Numbered from the stretch's first letter, positions 16,946-27,037 are shown. The stretch: DNA of 64,000 nt from Maribacter arenosus (GCF_014610845.1 NZ_JABTCG010000002.1:1-64000); one strand, 5' to 3'. A program made the numbers and translations. Notes: generated by a model not told the origin, from the sequence alone.

Positions 16946-17770
16946 ATGGCTAAAATTACCGCCGCAGAAGTAAATAAGTTGAGAAAGACCACCGGAGCAG
17001 GAATGATGGACTGCAAAAATGCCTTGGTCGAATCAGAAGGGGATTTCGAAAAAGCTATCGAGATTCTTCGTAAAAAAGGTCAAAAAGTGGCCGCTAAAAG
17101 AGCCGATAGGGAATCGTCGGAAGGAGCAGCCATTGCAAAAGTTAATGAGGACAACACCTTAGGTGTAATCATTTCCTTGAACTGTGAAACCGATTTCGTT
17201 GCGAAAAATGAAAGCTTTGTTAATTTAGCCAATGATTTGGCTACGTTGGCCTTGAAATATGACAATAAGGAAGAATTCCTCGCAGCATCCTTCAATGGCT
17301 TAAGTGTCCAAGAAAAACTAACAGAGCAAACCGGTGTGATTGGTGAAAAGATAGAAATTGGTGGTTTTGCCAAGTTGAACGCCCCTTATGTGGGTTCCTA
17401 TATCCATGCAGGAAATAAAATTGCGACATTGGCAGGCCTCTCGGCCGCTGTTGATGGAGCTGCCTTAATTGCGAAAGACGTTGCCATGCAAGCCGCAGCG
17501 ATGAACCCTGTCGCTTTGAATGAAGAAGGAGTCGACCAATCGGTAATTGATAAGGAAATCGAAATAGCGAAAGACCAATTACGCCAGGAAGGCAAACCAG
17601 AAGCCATGTTGGATAACATCGCTAAAGGCAAGTTAAAACGATTCTTTAAGGATAATACCTTAGTGAACCAAGATTTTATTAAGGATAGTAAGCAAAGCGT
17701 CGCTCAATATGTGAAGTCGGCTGATGCCAATTTGACCATAACAGGATTCAAAAGGGTTGCTTTAGGATAA
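16946..17770 (+). CDS. tsf: Translation elongation factor Ts
   Basis: 274 residues. The N-terminal UBA-like domain KITAAEVNKLRKTTGAGMMDCKNAL is diagnostic, and the central TDFVAKNESF motif contacts EF-Tu to release GDP. The dimerisation region (about 130-220) follows, then MNPVALNEEGVD and a basic C-terminus. The gene sits in the classical order rpsB-tsf-pyrH-frr. A small hairpin (TGTCATA/TATGACA at 16909-16926) lies in the rpsB-tsf gap. A strong terminator follows the gene. Confidence 0.98.
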   Translation: MAKITAAEVNKLRKTTGAGMMDCKNALVESEGDFEKAIEILRKKGQKVAAKRADRESSEGAAIAKVNEDNTLGVIISLNCETDFVAKNESFVNLANDLATLALKYDNKEEFLAASFNGLSVQEKLTEQTGVIGEKIEIGGFAKLNAPYVGSYIHAGNKIATLAGLSAAVDGAALIAKDVAMQAAAMNPVALNEEGVDQSVIDKEIEIAKDQLRQEGKPEAMLDNIAKGKLKRFFKDNTLVNQDFIKDSKQSVAQYVKSADANLTITGFKRVALG

Positions 17771-17792
17771 ATAAAGCCTTTCATAACCTATA

Positions 17793-17829
17793 AAAACCAC
17801 CTTTCTTACATTAAGGTGGTTTTTTTTTG
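17793..17829 (+). terminator. Intrinsic terminator after tsf
   Basis: AAACCACCTT and AAGGTGGTTT form a ten-pair stem over a short loop and run into eight or more T residues. It closes the rpsB-tsf unit and separates it from pyrH. Confidence 0.9.
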
Positions 17830-17901
17830 GATGTTTCACTTGGAAATAAACCCGGCACTTTTTATACAGTGTATCTAAACTATATCATAAGTTTTTTTGA
17901 T

Positions 17902-17909
17902 TATTTTTG
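17902..17909 (+). promoter_or_regulatory. Likely -7 box of the pyrH promoter
   Basis: TATTTTTG matches TAnnTTTG and lies 18 bases before the pyrH ATG, right after the tsf terminator. I found no good -33 TTTG at the usual 17-23 base spacing, so this is a weaker call than the rplM promoter. Confidence 0.45.
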
Positions 17910-17921
17910 TTAAAACAATAA

Positions 17922-18635
<714 letters not shown>

Positions 18636-18678
18636 TTTTGGTATACTTTGTGCTATTTTTAGTTATAAAATTTAGGTT

Positions 18679-19236
18679 ATGAACGAAGAAATCAGATTCA
18701 TTTTAGATGCTGCGAAGGAAAGTATGCAGGCAGCAATTGTACACCTTGAAAAAGAGTTTATAAAGATTCGGGCAGGTAAGGCCAGTCCTTCCATGTTATC
18801 ATCCGTGAAGGTTGAATATTACGGATCACAGACACCTTTGTCCCAAATTGCCAATATCAATACCCCTGACGGAAGAACATTATCGGTACAGCCTTGGGAA
18901 AAATCCATGTTGCAAGAAATAGAAAGGGCGATAATGAATGCCAATCTTGGATTTAATCCTATGAATAACGGGGATTTCGTAATCATCAATGTCCCTCCAT
19001 TGACTGAAGAACGAAGGATACAATTGGCCAAGCAAGCCAAGGCAGAGGCAGAACATGCCAAAGTAGGTGTACGAAATGCCAGGCAAGAGGCCAACAAAGA
19101 AATTCGGGATATGGATGATGCTTCCGAGGACGCAAAGAAAAATGCAGAAATGGATATCCAGGAGCTTACAGACAAATATATCATCAAGATAGACAACTTT
19201 TTAGCTGCCAAGGAAGCAGAAATCATGAAGGTATAA
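18679..19236 (+). CDS. frr: Ribosome recycling factor
   Basis: 185 residues, the usual length. It contains IRAGKASPSMLSSVKVEYYG, IANINTPDGRTLSVQPW and, near the middle, NVPPLTEERRIQLAKQAK, all family signatures, and ends in a charged three-helix-bundle strand. It splits post-termination ribosomes together with EF-G. It is last in the pyrH-frr pair and is followed by a strong hairpin terminator. Confidence 0.98.
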   Translation: MNEEIRFILDAAKESMQAAIVHLEKEFIKIRAGKASPSMLSSVKVEYYGSQTPLSQIANINTPDGRTLSVQPWEKSMLQEIERAIMNANLGFNPMNNGDFVIINVPPLTEERRIQLAKQAKAEAEHAKVGVRNARQEANKEIRDMDDASEDAKKNAEMDIQELTDKYIIKIDNFLAAKEAEIMKV

Positions 19237-19257
19237 GACTCAATGTACATAATTACA

Positions 19258-19293
19258 ATTCAAAAAGGCGACCTATAGGTCGCCTTTTTGAAT
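19258..19293. terminator. Terminator after frr
   Basis: A long symmetric hairpin: AAAAAGGCGACC, loop TATA, GGTCGCCTTTTT. It ends in a T-run on the plus strand and would close the pyrH-frr transcript. The A-run on the other side makes it potentially bidirectional. Confidence 0.92.
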
Positions 19294-19354
19294 ACATGGT
19301 ATTTTTTACATTTTATTTAATTGATGCAATTTAGGAAGAGAGGCTTGCATTCTT

Positions 19355-19362
19355 TACATTTG
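19355..19362 (+). promoter_or_regulatory. Likely -7 box for the MMPL gene
   Basis: TACATTTG matches TAnnTTTG perfectly. Nineteen bases upstream is TTAG rather than TTTG (19332-19335), a weak -33. A start near 19369 would give a 98-base leader that contains both hairpins described separately. Confidence 0.5.
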
Positions 19363-19386
19363 CAATGCTTTAAACTAAAAACATAA

Positions 19387-19453
19387 GACCCCGCAGTACT
19401 GCGGGGTCAGTTCGAACCAACTGTTCCGATGTAAGTAAGTTACATTGGAACAG
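19387..19453 (+). promoter_or_regulatory. Two strong hairpins in the MMPL leader
   Basis: The first hairpin (19387-19408) is a 22-base near-perfect palindrome built on GACCCCGCAG and CTGCGGGGTC. The second (19421-19453) pairs CTGTTCCGATGTAA with TTACATTGGAACAG, 14 pairs including one G-T. It ends 13 bases before the ATG at 19467. Neither has a T-run, so they are not simple terminators. They could control translation or mRNA stability. Confidence 0.55.
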
Positions 19454-19466
19454 AAGTCATACTGAA

Positions 19467-21866
19467 ATGGTTGCTAAACTTACACAGGGCTTTTGGGAAA
19501 GGGTTGCCCGGATAATTCTTAGGAATAGGATCCTTATCTTATTTTTGGTTGCCGGCCTTACTTTCTTTTTTGCCATGCAATGGGATAATATGCGATTCAG
19601 CAATTCCCAAGCCAACCTCCTACCCGATGACCACCCTATAAATATCGAATACCAGAATTTTTTACGTCAGTTCGGTGAAGAAGGTAATGCTGTAGTATTC
19701 GCTGTGAACGATAGTGCGCTTTACTCCCCGACCAACTTTAATAGATGGAATAAGTTAAGCAAACAACTAAGTGCTTTTCCAGAGGTTGATTTTGTTATCT
19801 CTACCGACAACCTTCAAGAATTGGTAAAAGACCAAACAAATCAAAAATTCATTTTTGAACCTTTTATTAAATCAGAAATCATTACGCAAAAAGATGTTGA
19901 TACGCTCATAAACCATCTGTTCAACGACCTGCCGTTTTACAACAGTCTTTTGTATAACAAAGAAAGTAGAACCATAAGAACGGTAATTTACTTGGACAAG
20001 GACATCGTTAACACTTCTGTTCGCAAAGATTTTATCCTGGAAGACCTAACCCATCTCATTAATAAATTTGAAGATGAAACCGGTTTGGATGTACGGGTAT
20101 CGGGTATGCCCTATATAAGGACCAAAAATTCGCAAAACATCATCGATGAAATAGGAAAATTCATTCTAGCCGCTCTTGGTGTCACTTCCTTGATTTTCTT
20201 TTTCTTTTTCCGAAGTTTTCGAGCCACACTGATCTCTATGTTTGTTGTGATTATTGGGGTTATGTGGGCCTTTGGTGTTTTAGGGTTATTGCAATATGAA
20301 ATTACCGTGCTTACGGCTCTGATCCCCCCTTTGATTATTGTCATTGGCATACCAAACTGTATTTTCCTCATCAATAAATACCAGCAAGAGGTTAAAAAGC
20401 ATGGCAATCAAGCACTGTCACTTCAACGTGTAATTTCCAAAATAGGCAATGCTACCTTGATGACCAATATTACTACGGCTTCGGGTTTTGCTACCTTTAT
20501 AATTACAGATAGTAAATTATTAAAGGAATTTGGTATTGTTGCTTCCATTAATATCATCGGCATATTCATTTTATCGCTCTTGATCATACCCATAGTGTAT
20601 AGTTTTATGTCCTTACCCAAAACAAAGCACTTGAAACATTTGAACAAAAAATGGATTGATGCTTTTGTAAGTTGGATGGAGCATATTGTACGTGAAAAAA
20701 GAATTACGGTCTATGTGACCTCTATTATTTTACTGGTGGTGAGCATTATCGGAATCTATCAAATAGATATCTCAGGAAGTCCTATCGAGGACATGCCAAA
20801 AAAGGCCGACTTTTTTCAGGATATCCGCTTTTTCGAAAAGGAATTTGATGGTATTATGCCCGTCGAAATCGTAGTGGACACTAAAAGACCCAAAGGTGTT
20901 TTAAAACCGACAACGCTCAAAAAAATAGATGAACTTAGTACGGTTATCGAAGAAATTCCAGAATTATCCAAACCCGTTTCCGTAGTAAATCTGGTAAAAT
21001 ATTCGAAGCAAGCTTTTTACAATGGCATCCCGAAATACTATCAATTACCGACCACCCAGGAGAACAATTTTATTATGGATGTGGTCCGGAAATCATCAAA
21101 CGACGGTAACCTATTAAAGAGTTTTGTCGATAGCACAGGTCAAATTGCTAGGATAACCACCTTCATGAAAGACGTTAAGACCGAACGCATGGAAGCTATC
21201 GAAGCTCGATTGCTGGAAAATATCACCAAAATATTCCCATCGGATAGATATACAGTTTATATGACAGGGAGCGCCCTTTTGTTTTTAAAAGGGACCAAAT
21301 ATCTAGTAAAGAACCTCGTACTATCCTTAACTTTTGCGATTTTCCTGATTGCCCTTTTTATGGCATTTCTTTTTAGATCATTCAGAATGATCATTATTTC
21401 CTTGATCCCTAATTTATTGCCCCTTGTTATTACTGCAGGTGTTATGGGTTTTGTCGGGGTCCCCATTAAGCCCTCAACAATTTTGGTATTCAGTATAGCT
21501 TTTGGTATATCGGTCGATGATACGATACACTTTTTGGCAAAATACCGCCAAGAACTCACCGCAAATCGTTGGCAGATTAAAAAATCGGTCTATGCTGCTT
21601 TAAGGGAAACCGGCGTTAGTATGTTCTATACGTCCATTGTCCTCTTTTTCGGGTTTTCAGTGTTCGTCATCTCAAATTTTGGAGGTACCGTAGCGTTGGG
21701 AGCATTGGTATCGGCCACTTTGATGTTCGCGATGCTGGCAAACCTGATTTTGCTACCGTCATTGTTGCTTTCCTTGGAACGCAGTATTGCCAATAAAAAA
21801 GTTTTGCGTGAACCCCAAATCGATATTCTTCCAATAGAAGAGGACAATATCAATGAAATGGACTAA
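19467..21866 (+). CDS. RND/MMPL-family exporter
   Basis: 799 residues with about twelve membrane segments in two homologous halves: one helix near residue 25, five from about 225 to 385, one near 415, and five from about 610 to 760. Large periplasmic loops lie between (about 45-215 and 435-605). Each membrane block holds the RND pattern (LGVTSLIFFFFFRSFRATLISM; FGISVDDTIHFLAKYRQEL, where the paired aspartates lie in a proton-relay position). This is the MMPL-type branch that exports lipids or hydrophobic compounds; the substrate is unknown. No periplasmic adaptor or TolC gene lies nearby, so it probably works alone or with distant partners. Confidence 0.88.
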   Translation: MVAKLTQGFWERVARIILRNRILILFLVAGLTFFFAMQWDNMRFSNSQANLLPDDHPINIEYQNFLRQFGEEGNAVVFAVNDSALYSPTNFNRWNKLSKQLSAFPEVDFVISTDNLQELVKDQTNQKFIFEPFIKSEIITQKDVDTLINHLFNDLPFYNSLLYNKESRTIRTVIYLDKDIVNTSVRKDFILEDLTHLINKFEDETGLDVRVSGMPYIRTKNSQNIIDEIGKFILAALGVTSLIFFFFFRSFRATLISMFVVIIGVMWAFGVLGLLQYEITVLTALIPPLIIVIGIPNCIFLINKYQQEVKKHGNQALSLQRVISKIGNATLMTNITTASGFATFIITDSKLLKEFGIVASINIIGIFILSLLIIPIVYSFMSLPKTKHLKHLNKKWIDAFVSWMEHIVREKRITVYVTSIILLVVSIIGIYQIDISGSPIEDMPKKADFFQDIRFFEKEFDGIMPVEIVVDTKRPKGVLKPTTLKKIDELSTVIEEIPELSKPVSVVNLVKYSKQAFYNGIPKYYQLPTTQENNFIMDVVRKSSNDGNLLKSFVDSTGQIARITTFMKDVKTERMEAIEARLLENITKIFPSDRYTVYMTGSALLFLKGTKYLVKNLVLSLTFAIFLIALFMAFLFRSFRMIIISLIPNLLPLVITAGVMGFVGVPIKPSTILVFSIAFGISVDDTIHFLAKYRQELTANRWQIKKSVYAALRETGVSMFYTSIVLFFGFSVFVISNFGGTVALGALVSATLMFAMLANLILLPSLLLSLERSIANKKVLREPQIDILPIEEDNINEMD

Positions 21867-22058
21867 AATGGCGAAAGTGCCTTATATCATTCTGGAAATC
21901 TAACAATAGTAGGAGACCTGAAAAAATAGGGCTGTCTGAAGTTCCTTATTCTATCGACTTGCCCATGGCTCATAGTCATTATTGGAGTACACTTTGCATA
22001 AAACCCCATTCTTACCGTTTTAAACATTTTAGAACTCGCTTCTTTTTATGCAAAAGGC

Positions 22059-22066
22059 TATCTTTG
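22059..22066 (+). promoter_or_regulatory. Likely -7 box for asnS
   Basis: TATCTTTG fits TAnnTTTG and lies 25 bases before the asnS ATG. No convincing -33 TTTG is seen at normal spacing. Confidence 0.45.
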
Positions 22067-22091
22067 CCCTTTTAATTTTATTTAGATTCAA

Positions 22092-23525
22092 ATGAAATCC
22101 GCAAACGTAAAAGAACTGCTTTCAATGACTCCCAAGCTTCAAGAAGTTACGGTGAATGGTTGGGTCAGAACCTTTCGAAGCAATAGGTTTATTGCTCTGA
22201 ATGACGGGTCGACCATAAACAATATTCAATGTGTTGTTGACTTTGAAAATTTAAAGGATGACATTTTAGATCAAATAAATACAGGCGCAGCTCTAAGAAT
22301 AAAAGGCACTTTGGTCGAAAGTAAAGGCAAGGGACAAAGCGTCGAAATTTTGGTAAATGACATCTTTGTCCATGGCATTGCCGATCCTGAGACTTACCCC
22401 ATCCAACCTAAGAAACACTCCCTTGAATTCTTAAGGGAAAAGGCCCATTTACGTATACGGACCAGTACCTTCTCGGCGATTATGCGCGTACGTTCCGCAC
22501 TAGCTTTTGCGGTACATCAGTATTTTAGACAGAATGATTTCTTTTATTTCCATGCCCCTATTGTTACTGGATCTGATGCCGAAGGTGCTGGTGAAATGTT
22601 TAGGGTAACCACCTTGGATGACAAGAATCCTCCTTTGAACGATGAGGGTGAGGTAGACTATAAGAAAGACTTCTTTGGCAAAGAAACCAATTTGACCGTT
22701 TCAGGGCAATTGGAGGCAGAGACCTATGCAATGGCCTTAGGCAAAGTATATACTTTTGGACCTACTTTTAGGGCTGAGAATTCTAATACTTCTAGACACC
22801 TTGCAGAGTTTTGGATGATCGAACCGGAAATGGCCTTTTATGATTTGGATGCCAATATGGATTTGGCCGAGGATTTCATAAAATATGTAATCAATTATAT
22901 CTTGGAACATTGTATGGAAGATTTGCAATTTCTGGAACAAAGATTACTTGATGAGGAAAAATCTAAACCGCAAGCCGAACGCAGTGAGATGGCATTGATC
23001 GAAAAATTAAAATTCGTTTGTGAAAATAATTTCAAACGGGTTACGTATACTGAAGCTATTGATATTTTAAGAAACAGTAAGCCCAACAAAAAGAAAAAAT
23101 TCAAGTATACTATTGATGAATGGGGAGCAGATCTACAGAGCGAGCATGAGCGTTTTCTTGTTGAAAAACATTTTAAGTGTCCGGTAATTTTGTTCGATTA
23201 TCCGGCTAAAATAAAAGCGTTTTACATGCGTTTGAACGAAGATGGTAAAACGGTAAGGGCCATGGACATTCTTTTTCCAGGTATTGGTGAAATTGTCGGA
23301 GGTTCGCAACGTGAAGAACGTCTCGATATCCTCAAGGAAAAAATGGCCGCTTTGGGCATAGATGAAGCAGAATTATGGTGGTATCTAGACCTTAGGAAAT
23401 TTGGGACTGCCGTTCATAGCGGATTTGGTCTCGGTTTCGAGCGTTTAGTACAATTCGCTACGGGCATGGGAAATATCCGTGATGTAATTCCATTCCCAAG
23501 GACACCACAGAATGCGGAGTTCTAA
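22092..23525 (+). CDS. asnS: Asparagine--tRNA ligase
   Basis: 477 residues, normal for bacterial AsnRS. The N-terminal OB-fold anticodon-binding domain (about 15-115) has VTVNGWVRTFRSNRFIALNDG. The class II catalytic core includes motif 2, FGPTFRAENSNTSRHLAEFWMIEPE, and motif 3, FGLGFERLVQFATGMGNIRDVIPFPR. The AsnRS rather than AspRS identity follows from the absence of the bacterial AspRS insertion and the ending FPRTPQNAEF. Presence of asnS means Asn-tRNA can be made directly. It is 40 bp upstream of rpoN on the same strand. Confidence 0.97.
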   Translation: MKSANVKELLSMTPKLQEVTVNGWVRTFRSNRFIALNDGSTINNIQCVVDFENLKDDILDQINTGAALRIKGTLVESKGKGQSVEILVNDIFVHGIADPETYPIQPKKHSLEFLREKAHLRIRTSTFSAIMRVRSALAFAVHQYFRQNDFFYFHAPIVTGSDAEGAGEMFRVTTLDDKNPPLNDEGEVDYKKDFFGKETNLTVSGQLEAETYAMALGKVYTFGPTFRAENSNTSRHLAEFWMIEPEMAFYDLDANMDLAEDFIKYVINYILEHCMEDLQFLEQRLLDEEKSKPQAERSEMALIEKLKFVCENNFKRVTYTEAIDILRNSKPNKKKKFKYTIDEWGADLQSEHERFLVEKHFKCPVILFDYPAKIKAFYMRLNEDGKTVRAMDILFPGIGEIVGGSQREERLDILKEKMAALGIDEAELWWYLDLRKFGTAVHSGFGLGFERLVQFATGMGNIRDVIPFPRTPQNAEF

Positions 23526-23565
23526 TCTGAAATCGTTAACTTTATAAGGCATACAAACAATCCTT

Positions 23566-25026
23566 ATGCTTAAACAGCACTTACAGTTCAAATTATCACA
23601 AAAACTTTCTCCTCAGCAAATTCAGTTGATGAAATTGATACAATTGCCAACGCAGGCTTTTGAGCAACGATTAAAACAGGAATTGGAGGAAAACCCTGCC
23701 TTGGAAGGAGGTAAGGAAGAAAGTGATAGCATTGAGGATGAATTTGACGATCTCTATGATGACAATGAACTCGACGGTGACAACATCAATACCGAAGACA
23801 TAAATATCGATGAATATCTGAGTGATGATGAAATTCCTGATTATAGGACCAAGGCAAACAACTATAGTGCGGATGATGATGAAAAAAGCGTTCCTTTTGC
23901 CGCTGGAATATCATTCAATCAGTATTTATTGAATCAACTGAATACCGTGTATCTCAATGATGAAGAATGGAGCATTGCAGAATTCCTGGTAGGCAGTGTG
24001 GACGAGAGTGGATACATTAGAAGGCCATTGGCAGATATTATGGACGATTTGGCATTTACCCAAAATATCTATACCGATGAGAAAACCATAGATTCGATAT
24101 TAAAAATAGTTCAATCCCTAGATCCCCCTGGTGTGGGCGCACGATCATTGGAGGAGTGCCTTATCATCCAATTAAAACGAAAGGAAATGAATCCCAATAT
24201 TGAAATGGCCATTGCAATATTGGAAAAATCATTCGACCACTTTACCAAAAAACATTATAAAAAGCTGCTTCAAAAGCATAACATATCAGAGGATAGGCTT
24301 AAGGAGACTATAGCGGAAATTGAAAAACTGAATCCTAAACCAGGGGGATCTTATGCCGGCAACAATCGCATTGTAGAACATGTGGTTCCCGACTTCTCCA
24401 TAAAGATTGTTGATGGGGAGCTGGAGCTTACCCTGAATGGGAGAAATGCCCCAGAATTGCACGTCTCCAAAGAATATAACAATATGCTCAAGGGATTCAA
24501 GGCCTCTAAGGAAAAATCCAAATCCCAGAAAGATACGGTCATGTTCATTAAGCAAAAGTTGGATGCTGCCAAATGGTTTATCGATGCCATTAAGCAAAGA
24601 CAACAGACCTTATATATAACGATGAATGCCATAATGGAATATCAGAAAGAATATTTCTTAACCGGTGATGAACGTAATCTTAGGCCTATGATCCTCAAGG
24701 ATATAGCGGATGAAATAAATATGGATGTCTCTACAGTATCAAGAGTTGCCAACAGCAAATATGTCGATACGCCCTACGGTACAAAATTGATTAAGGATTA
24801 TTTTTCAGAATCAATGAAAAATGAACAGGGGGAAGATGTGTCCACCAAGGAAATAAAAAAGATCTTGGAAACCGTCATTACCGATGAGGTCAAGAAAAAA
24901 CCACTTACCGATGACAAACTCGCGGCCATATTAAAAGAAAAAGGCTATCCCATAGCACGAAGAACGGTAGCAAAATACCGCGAACAATTAGGTATACCCG
25001 TAGCAAGATTGCGTAAACAGATTTAA
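23566..25026 (+). CDS. rpoN: RNA polymerase sigma-54 factor
   Basis: 486 residues. Region I is the Gln/Leu-rich start LKQHLQFKLSQKLSPQQIQL, which interacts with enhancer-binding ATPases. An acidic region II follows (about 45-105), then the core-binding domain. The helix-turn-helix lies near MDVSTVSRVANSKYV, and the RpoN box ARRTVAKYRE near the C-terminus reads the -24 element. All regions are intact. Its stop codon overlaps the next ATG by one base, so the membrane protein downstream is coupled to it. Confidence 0.97.
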   Translation: MLKQHLQFKLSQKLSPQQIQLMKLIQLPTQAFEQRLKQELEENPALEGGKEESDSIEDEFDDLYDDNELDGDNINTEDINIDEYLSDDEIPDYRTKANNYSADDDEKSVPFAAGISFNQYLLNQLNTVYLNDEEWSIAEFLVGSVDESGYIRRPLADIMDDLAFTQNIYTDEKTIDSILKIVQSLDPPGVGARSLEECLIIQLKRKEMNPNIEMAIAILEKSFDHFTKKHYKKLLQKHNISEDRLKETIAEIEKLNPKPGGSYAGNNRIVEHVVPDFSIKIVDGELELTLNGRNAPELHVSKEYNNMLKGFKASKEKSKSQKDTVMFIKQKLDAAKWFIDAIKQRQQTLYITMNAIMEYQKEYFLTGDERNLRPMILKDIADEINMDVSTVSRVANSKYVDTPYGTKLIKDYFSESMKNEQGEDVSTKEIKKILETVITDEVKKKPLTDDKLAAILKEKGYPIARRTVAKYREQLGIPVARLRKQI

Positions 25027-25631
25027 TGAGAATTTTTCTAAAGGCTATTTCCTATATCTTTCACCCACTATTAATTCCTATTGCCGGGACTTTTGCTTAT
25101 TTCATCATTACACCCAAATATAGTCCACTTGAACTGCAGAGCGGTAATATTATACCGATTTTCATTCTTACAGTGATCATACCTATCATTACCTTCCTGA
25201 TTTTAAAGAATGTCGGATATGTAAACTCTGTACAGCTTCCCACCATCAAAGAACGTAAGTATCCCTTGTATATCAATCTTATACTGTTATTCATGATTGT
25301 CTATAAGGTCATTCCCAATAACTATGTTATTGAACTGTATTTTTATTTCGTAGGACTCATAGGAGGCATATTTGCGACGATTATTCTCCTATTTTTCAAA
25401 ATTAAGAGTAGTATGCACTTGTTGGGCCTGGGCAGTATGTTTATGTTCTTAGTAAATCTCAGCATTCATTTTGAAATTAATATTACCATTGCCCTAAGCC
25501 TTTTTATTATGATAATTGGTTTAGTCGCTACTTCCAGATTATACTTAAAAGCCCATAGCAAAATGGAACTATTTATCGGCCTTTGTATAGGAATGATCTC
25601 ACAGCTACTGACCGTCAAGTATTGGTTATAA
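25026..25631 (+). CDS. PAP2-like integral membrane protein
   Basis: 201 residues with about six membrane helices and little soluble sequence. The distal part contains SSMHLLGLG and SRLYLKAHSKME, resembling motifs 2 (SGH) and 3 (SRxxxxxHxxxD) of PAP2 phosphatases. Motif 1 (KxxxxxxRP) is not seen, and the SGH glycine is methionine, so activity is uncertain. The segment TIKERKYPLYIN is reminiscent of Bacteroidota PAP2-related proteins. The start codon overlaps the rpoN stop codon, suggesting coupling to sigma-54, but no functional link is known. Confidence 0.6.
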   Translation: MRIFLKAISYIFHPLLIPIAGTFAYFIITPKYSPLELQSGNIIPIFILTVIIPIITFLILKNVGYVNSVQLPTIKERKYPLYINLILLFMIVYKVIPNNYVIELYFYFVGLIGGIFATIILLFFKIKSSMHLLGLGSMFMFLVNLSIHFEINITIALSLFIMIIGLVATSRLYLKAHSKMELFIGLCIGMISQLLTVKYWL

Positions 25632-25665
25632 CCTAACTAACATAACCCTTTTGTTGCGCTCGCCG

Positions 25666-26376
25666 TCATAGAATATAAAAGATAAACCCAATGCGCATCG
25701 GCTTCATTTCCAGGCTCTCGCCATCTACTGAAGTGCTGTCTTTTAGAAGGCTACTGAGAGAATAATAAATATGGGCATTGAATGTATTGTACCCTATATT
25801 AAAAGTAAGACCATATTGAAATTTTCGTACATCCGGATTCCTAAAAGATGTTTTGTCCAACGATGTGACCAATTTTGATTGGGCACTAAATATATACCCC
25901 AATTTCATTCCGGCATAGATCCTTGTAAATTTATGCTCTTTGGGTGAAGAGTTTCTCCAGCGCAATTCCAACGGTAATTCCACCAAATGGGTTTCGATCT
26001 TATTTCTTTTTACGGTTATTTCTTCGTCCCCAACCATGATTACATCCTGATCAATAATGCTATATGTAACTCCATCCGAAGATTCCGATGCCCACAAATT
26101 CGAATAATATGAATTTATTGCATAACCAAGCCCTATCCCAATAGCAAAAGTCCTTTTTGGATTAACTGGTATATCCTTTATGATTCCGCCTTGTAAGCCG
26201 TAAGATAAATTCCTCTGGGTAAAATCAGCAGGTTTATTAAGTAGGAAATTATAGGTGATCCCTAAATAAAATTGATCTTCCAAGTACTTTAAATCCCCAG
26301 TCTCGAATTCTTGGTTCGTTTGGGCACACACCCCTAAAACACCGAATAAAAGTAACCCAAGAACTATTTGTTTCAT
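25666..26376 (-). CDS. PorT-like outer-membrane beta-barrel protein
   Basis: 236 residues with a signal peptide (about 1-18, ending GVCAQ). The mature part alternates short strands with aromatic edges (YLGITYNFLL, IGIGLGYAINSYYSN, RIYAGMKLGYIFSA, YGLTFNIGYNTFNAHIYYSL) and ends in FIFYIL, the terminal strand of a small eight-stranded barrel. This fits the PorT/outer-membrane protein beta-barrel family. Whether it is the T9SS component PorT is not clear from sequence alone. It sits downstream of the ExbD genes on the same strand but after a strong terminator, so it is probably expressed separately. Confidence 0.65.
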   Translation of the reverse strand: MKQIVLGLLLFGVLGVCAQTNQEFETGDLKYLEDQFYLGITYNFLLNKPADFTQRNLSYGLQGGIIKDIPVNPKRTFAIGIGLGYAINSYYSNLWASESSDGVTYSIIDQDVIMVGDEEITVKRNKIETHLVELPLELRWRNSSPKEHKFTRIYAGMKLGYIFSAQSKLVTSLDKTSFRNPDVRKFQYGLTFNIGYNTFNAHIYYSLSSLLKDSTSVDGESLEMKPMRIGFIFYIL

Positions 26377-26481
26377 CTATTTCCAAGATTTATTATCATG
26401 ATACACTGGGAATTTTTAGAATCTTCATTCAAATCAATCCTTTCACTAATACCCATTTCTTGAAAGTAAAATTAAGGAAAT

Positions 26482-26516
26482 AAAAAACGCCCTGATACGT
26501 TAATCAGGGCGTTTTT
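26482..26516. terminator. Terminator of the ExbB/ExbD operon
   Basis: AAAAACGCCCTGAT and ATCAGGGCGTTTTT form a long stem around a short loop, with A and T runs on both sides. It lies 20 bp past the last exbD stop codon on the minus strand. Confidence 0.9.
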
Positions 26517-26535
26517 AAAGTTTGAAAGAATGTAT

Positions 26536-27018
26536 TTATTGTATATTTCTAAAAGCATCACCTTCATAGGTGGTATAATTCACTTTCAGTGCGTTGACTT
26601 TTCTTAACTCTAGCTTAATATCAGATATCAACCCCATGTTGGCATTTTTATCAACTTTCAAGGCCGTTGTCAAGACATTTTGCAATTCCTGGGATTTCTT
26701 GGCCCTTTCAGCCAAAATATAATCCCCAACTTCTGAAGGGTTCGCGAATTTATCATTTAACTGAATCTTAGGTTCAGTTCCGAATACTTTTTGATATTCT
26801 TGGGTAGGTTTACCCACATATATATAAATTACACGATCTTTTTTCTCCAGTTTCTTGACCTCATTGGCATTCGGAAGTACGTTTTCTACCTTCAGCGAAC
26901 TATCTTTCATAACCGTAACCGTCATAAAAAAGAACAACAACATAAACACGATATCGGGTAAAGATGCCGTAGATACTGGTGGAAGTTCCCCACTTTTTTT
27001 CTTACTAAATTTAGACAT
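26536..27018 (-). CDS. ExbD/TolR family biopolymer transport protein (second copy)
   Basis: 160 residues. A short cytoplasmic N-terminus (SKFSKKKSGELP) precedes a single membrane helix with the family's essential aspartate: ASLPDIVFMLLFFFMTVTVM. The periplasmic part has the ExbD fold, here with a moderate insertion. ExbD couples the proton flow through ExbB to outer-membrane TonB-dependent transport. It is last in the order exbB, a 143-residue membrane protein, exbD1, exbD2, with 19 bp to exbD1. Confidence 0.9.
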   Translation of the reverse strand: MSKFSKKKSGELPPVSTASLPDIVFMLLFFFMTVTVMKDSSLKVENVLPNANEVKKLEKKDRVIYIYVGKPTQEYQKVFGTEPKIQLNDKFANPSEVGDYILAERAKKSQELQNVLTTALKVDKNANMGLISDIKLELRKVNALKVNYTTYEGDAFRNIQ

Positions 27019-27037
27019 AGCTTAGCTTTAGATATTA

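Noticed and set aside
18819-19250. 143-codon frame antisense to frr
   Set aside because: Lies wholly opposite the ribosome recycling factor gene and has no independent support.
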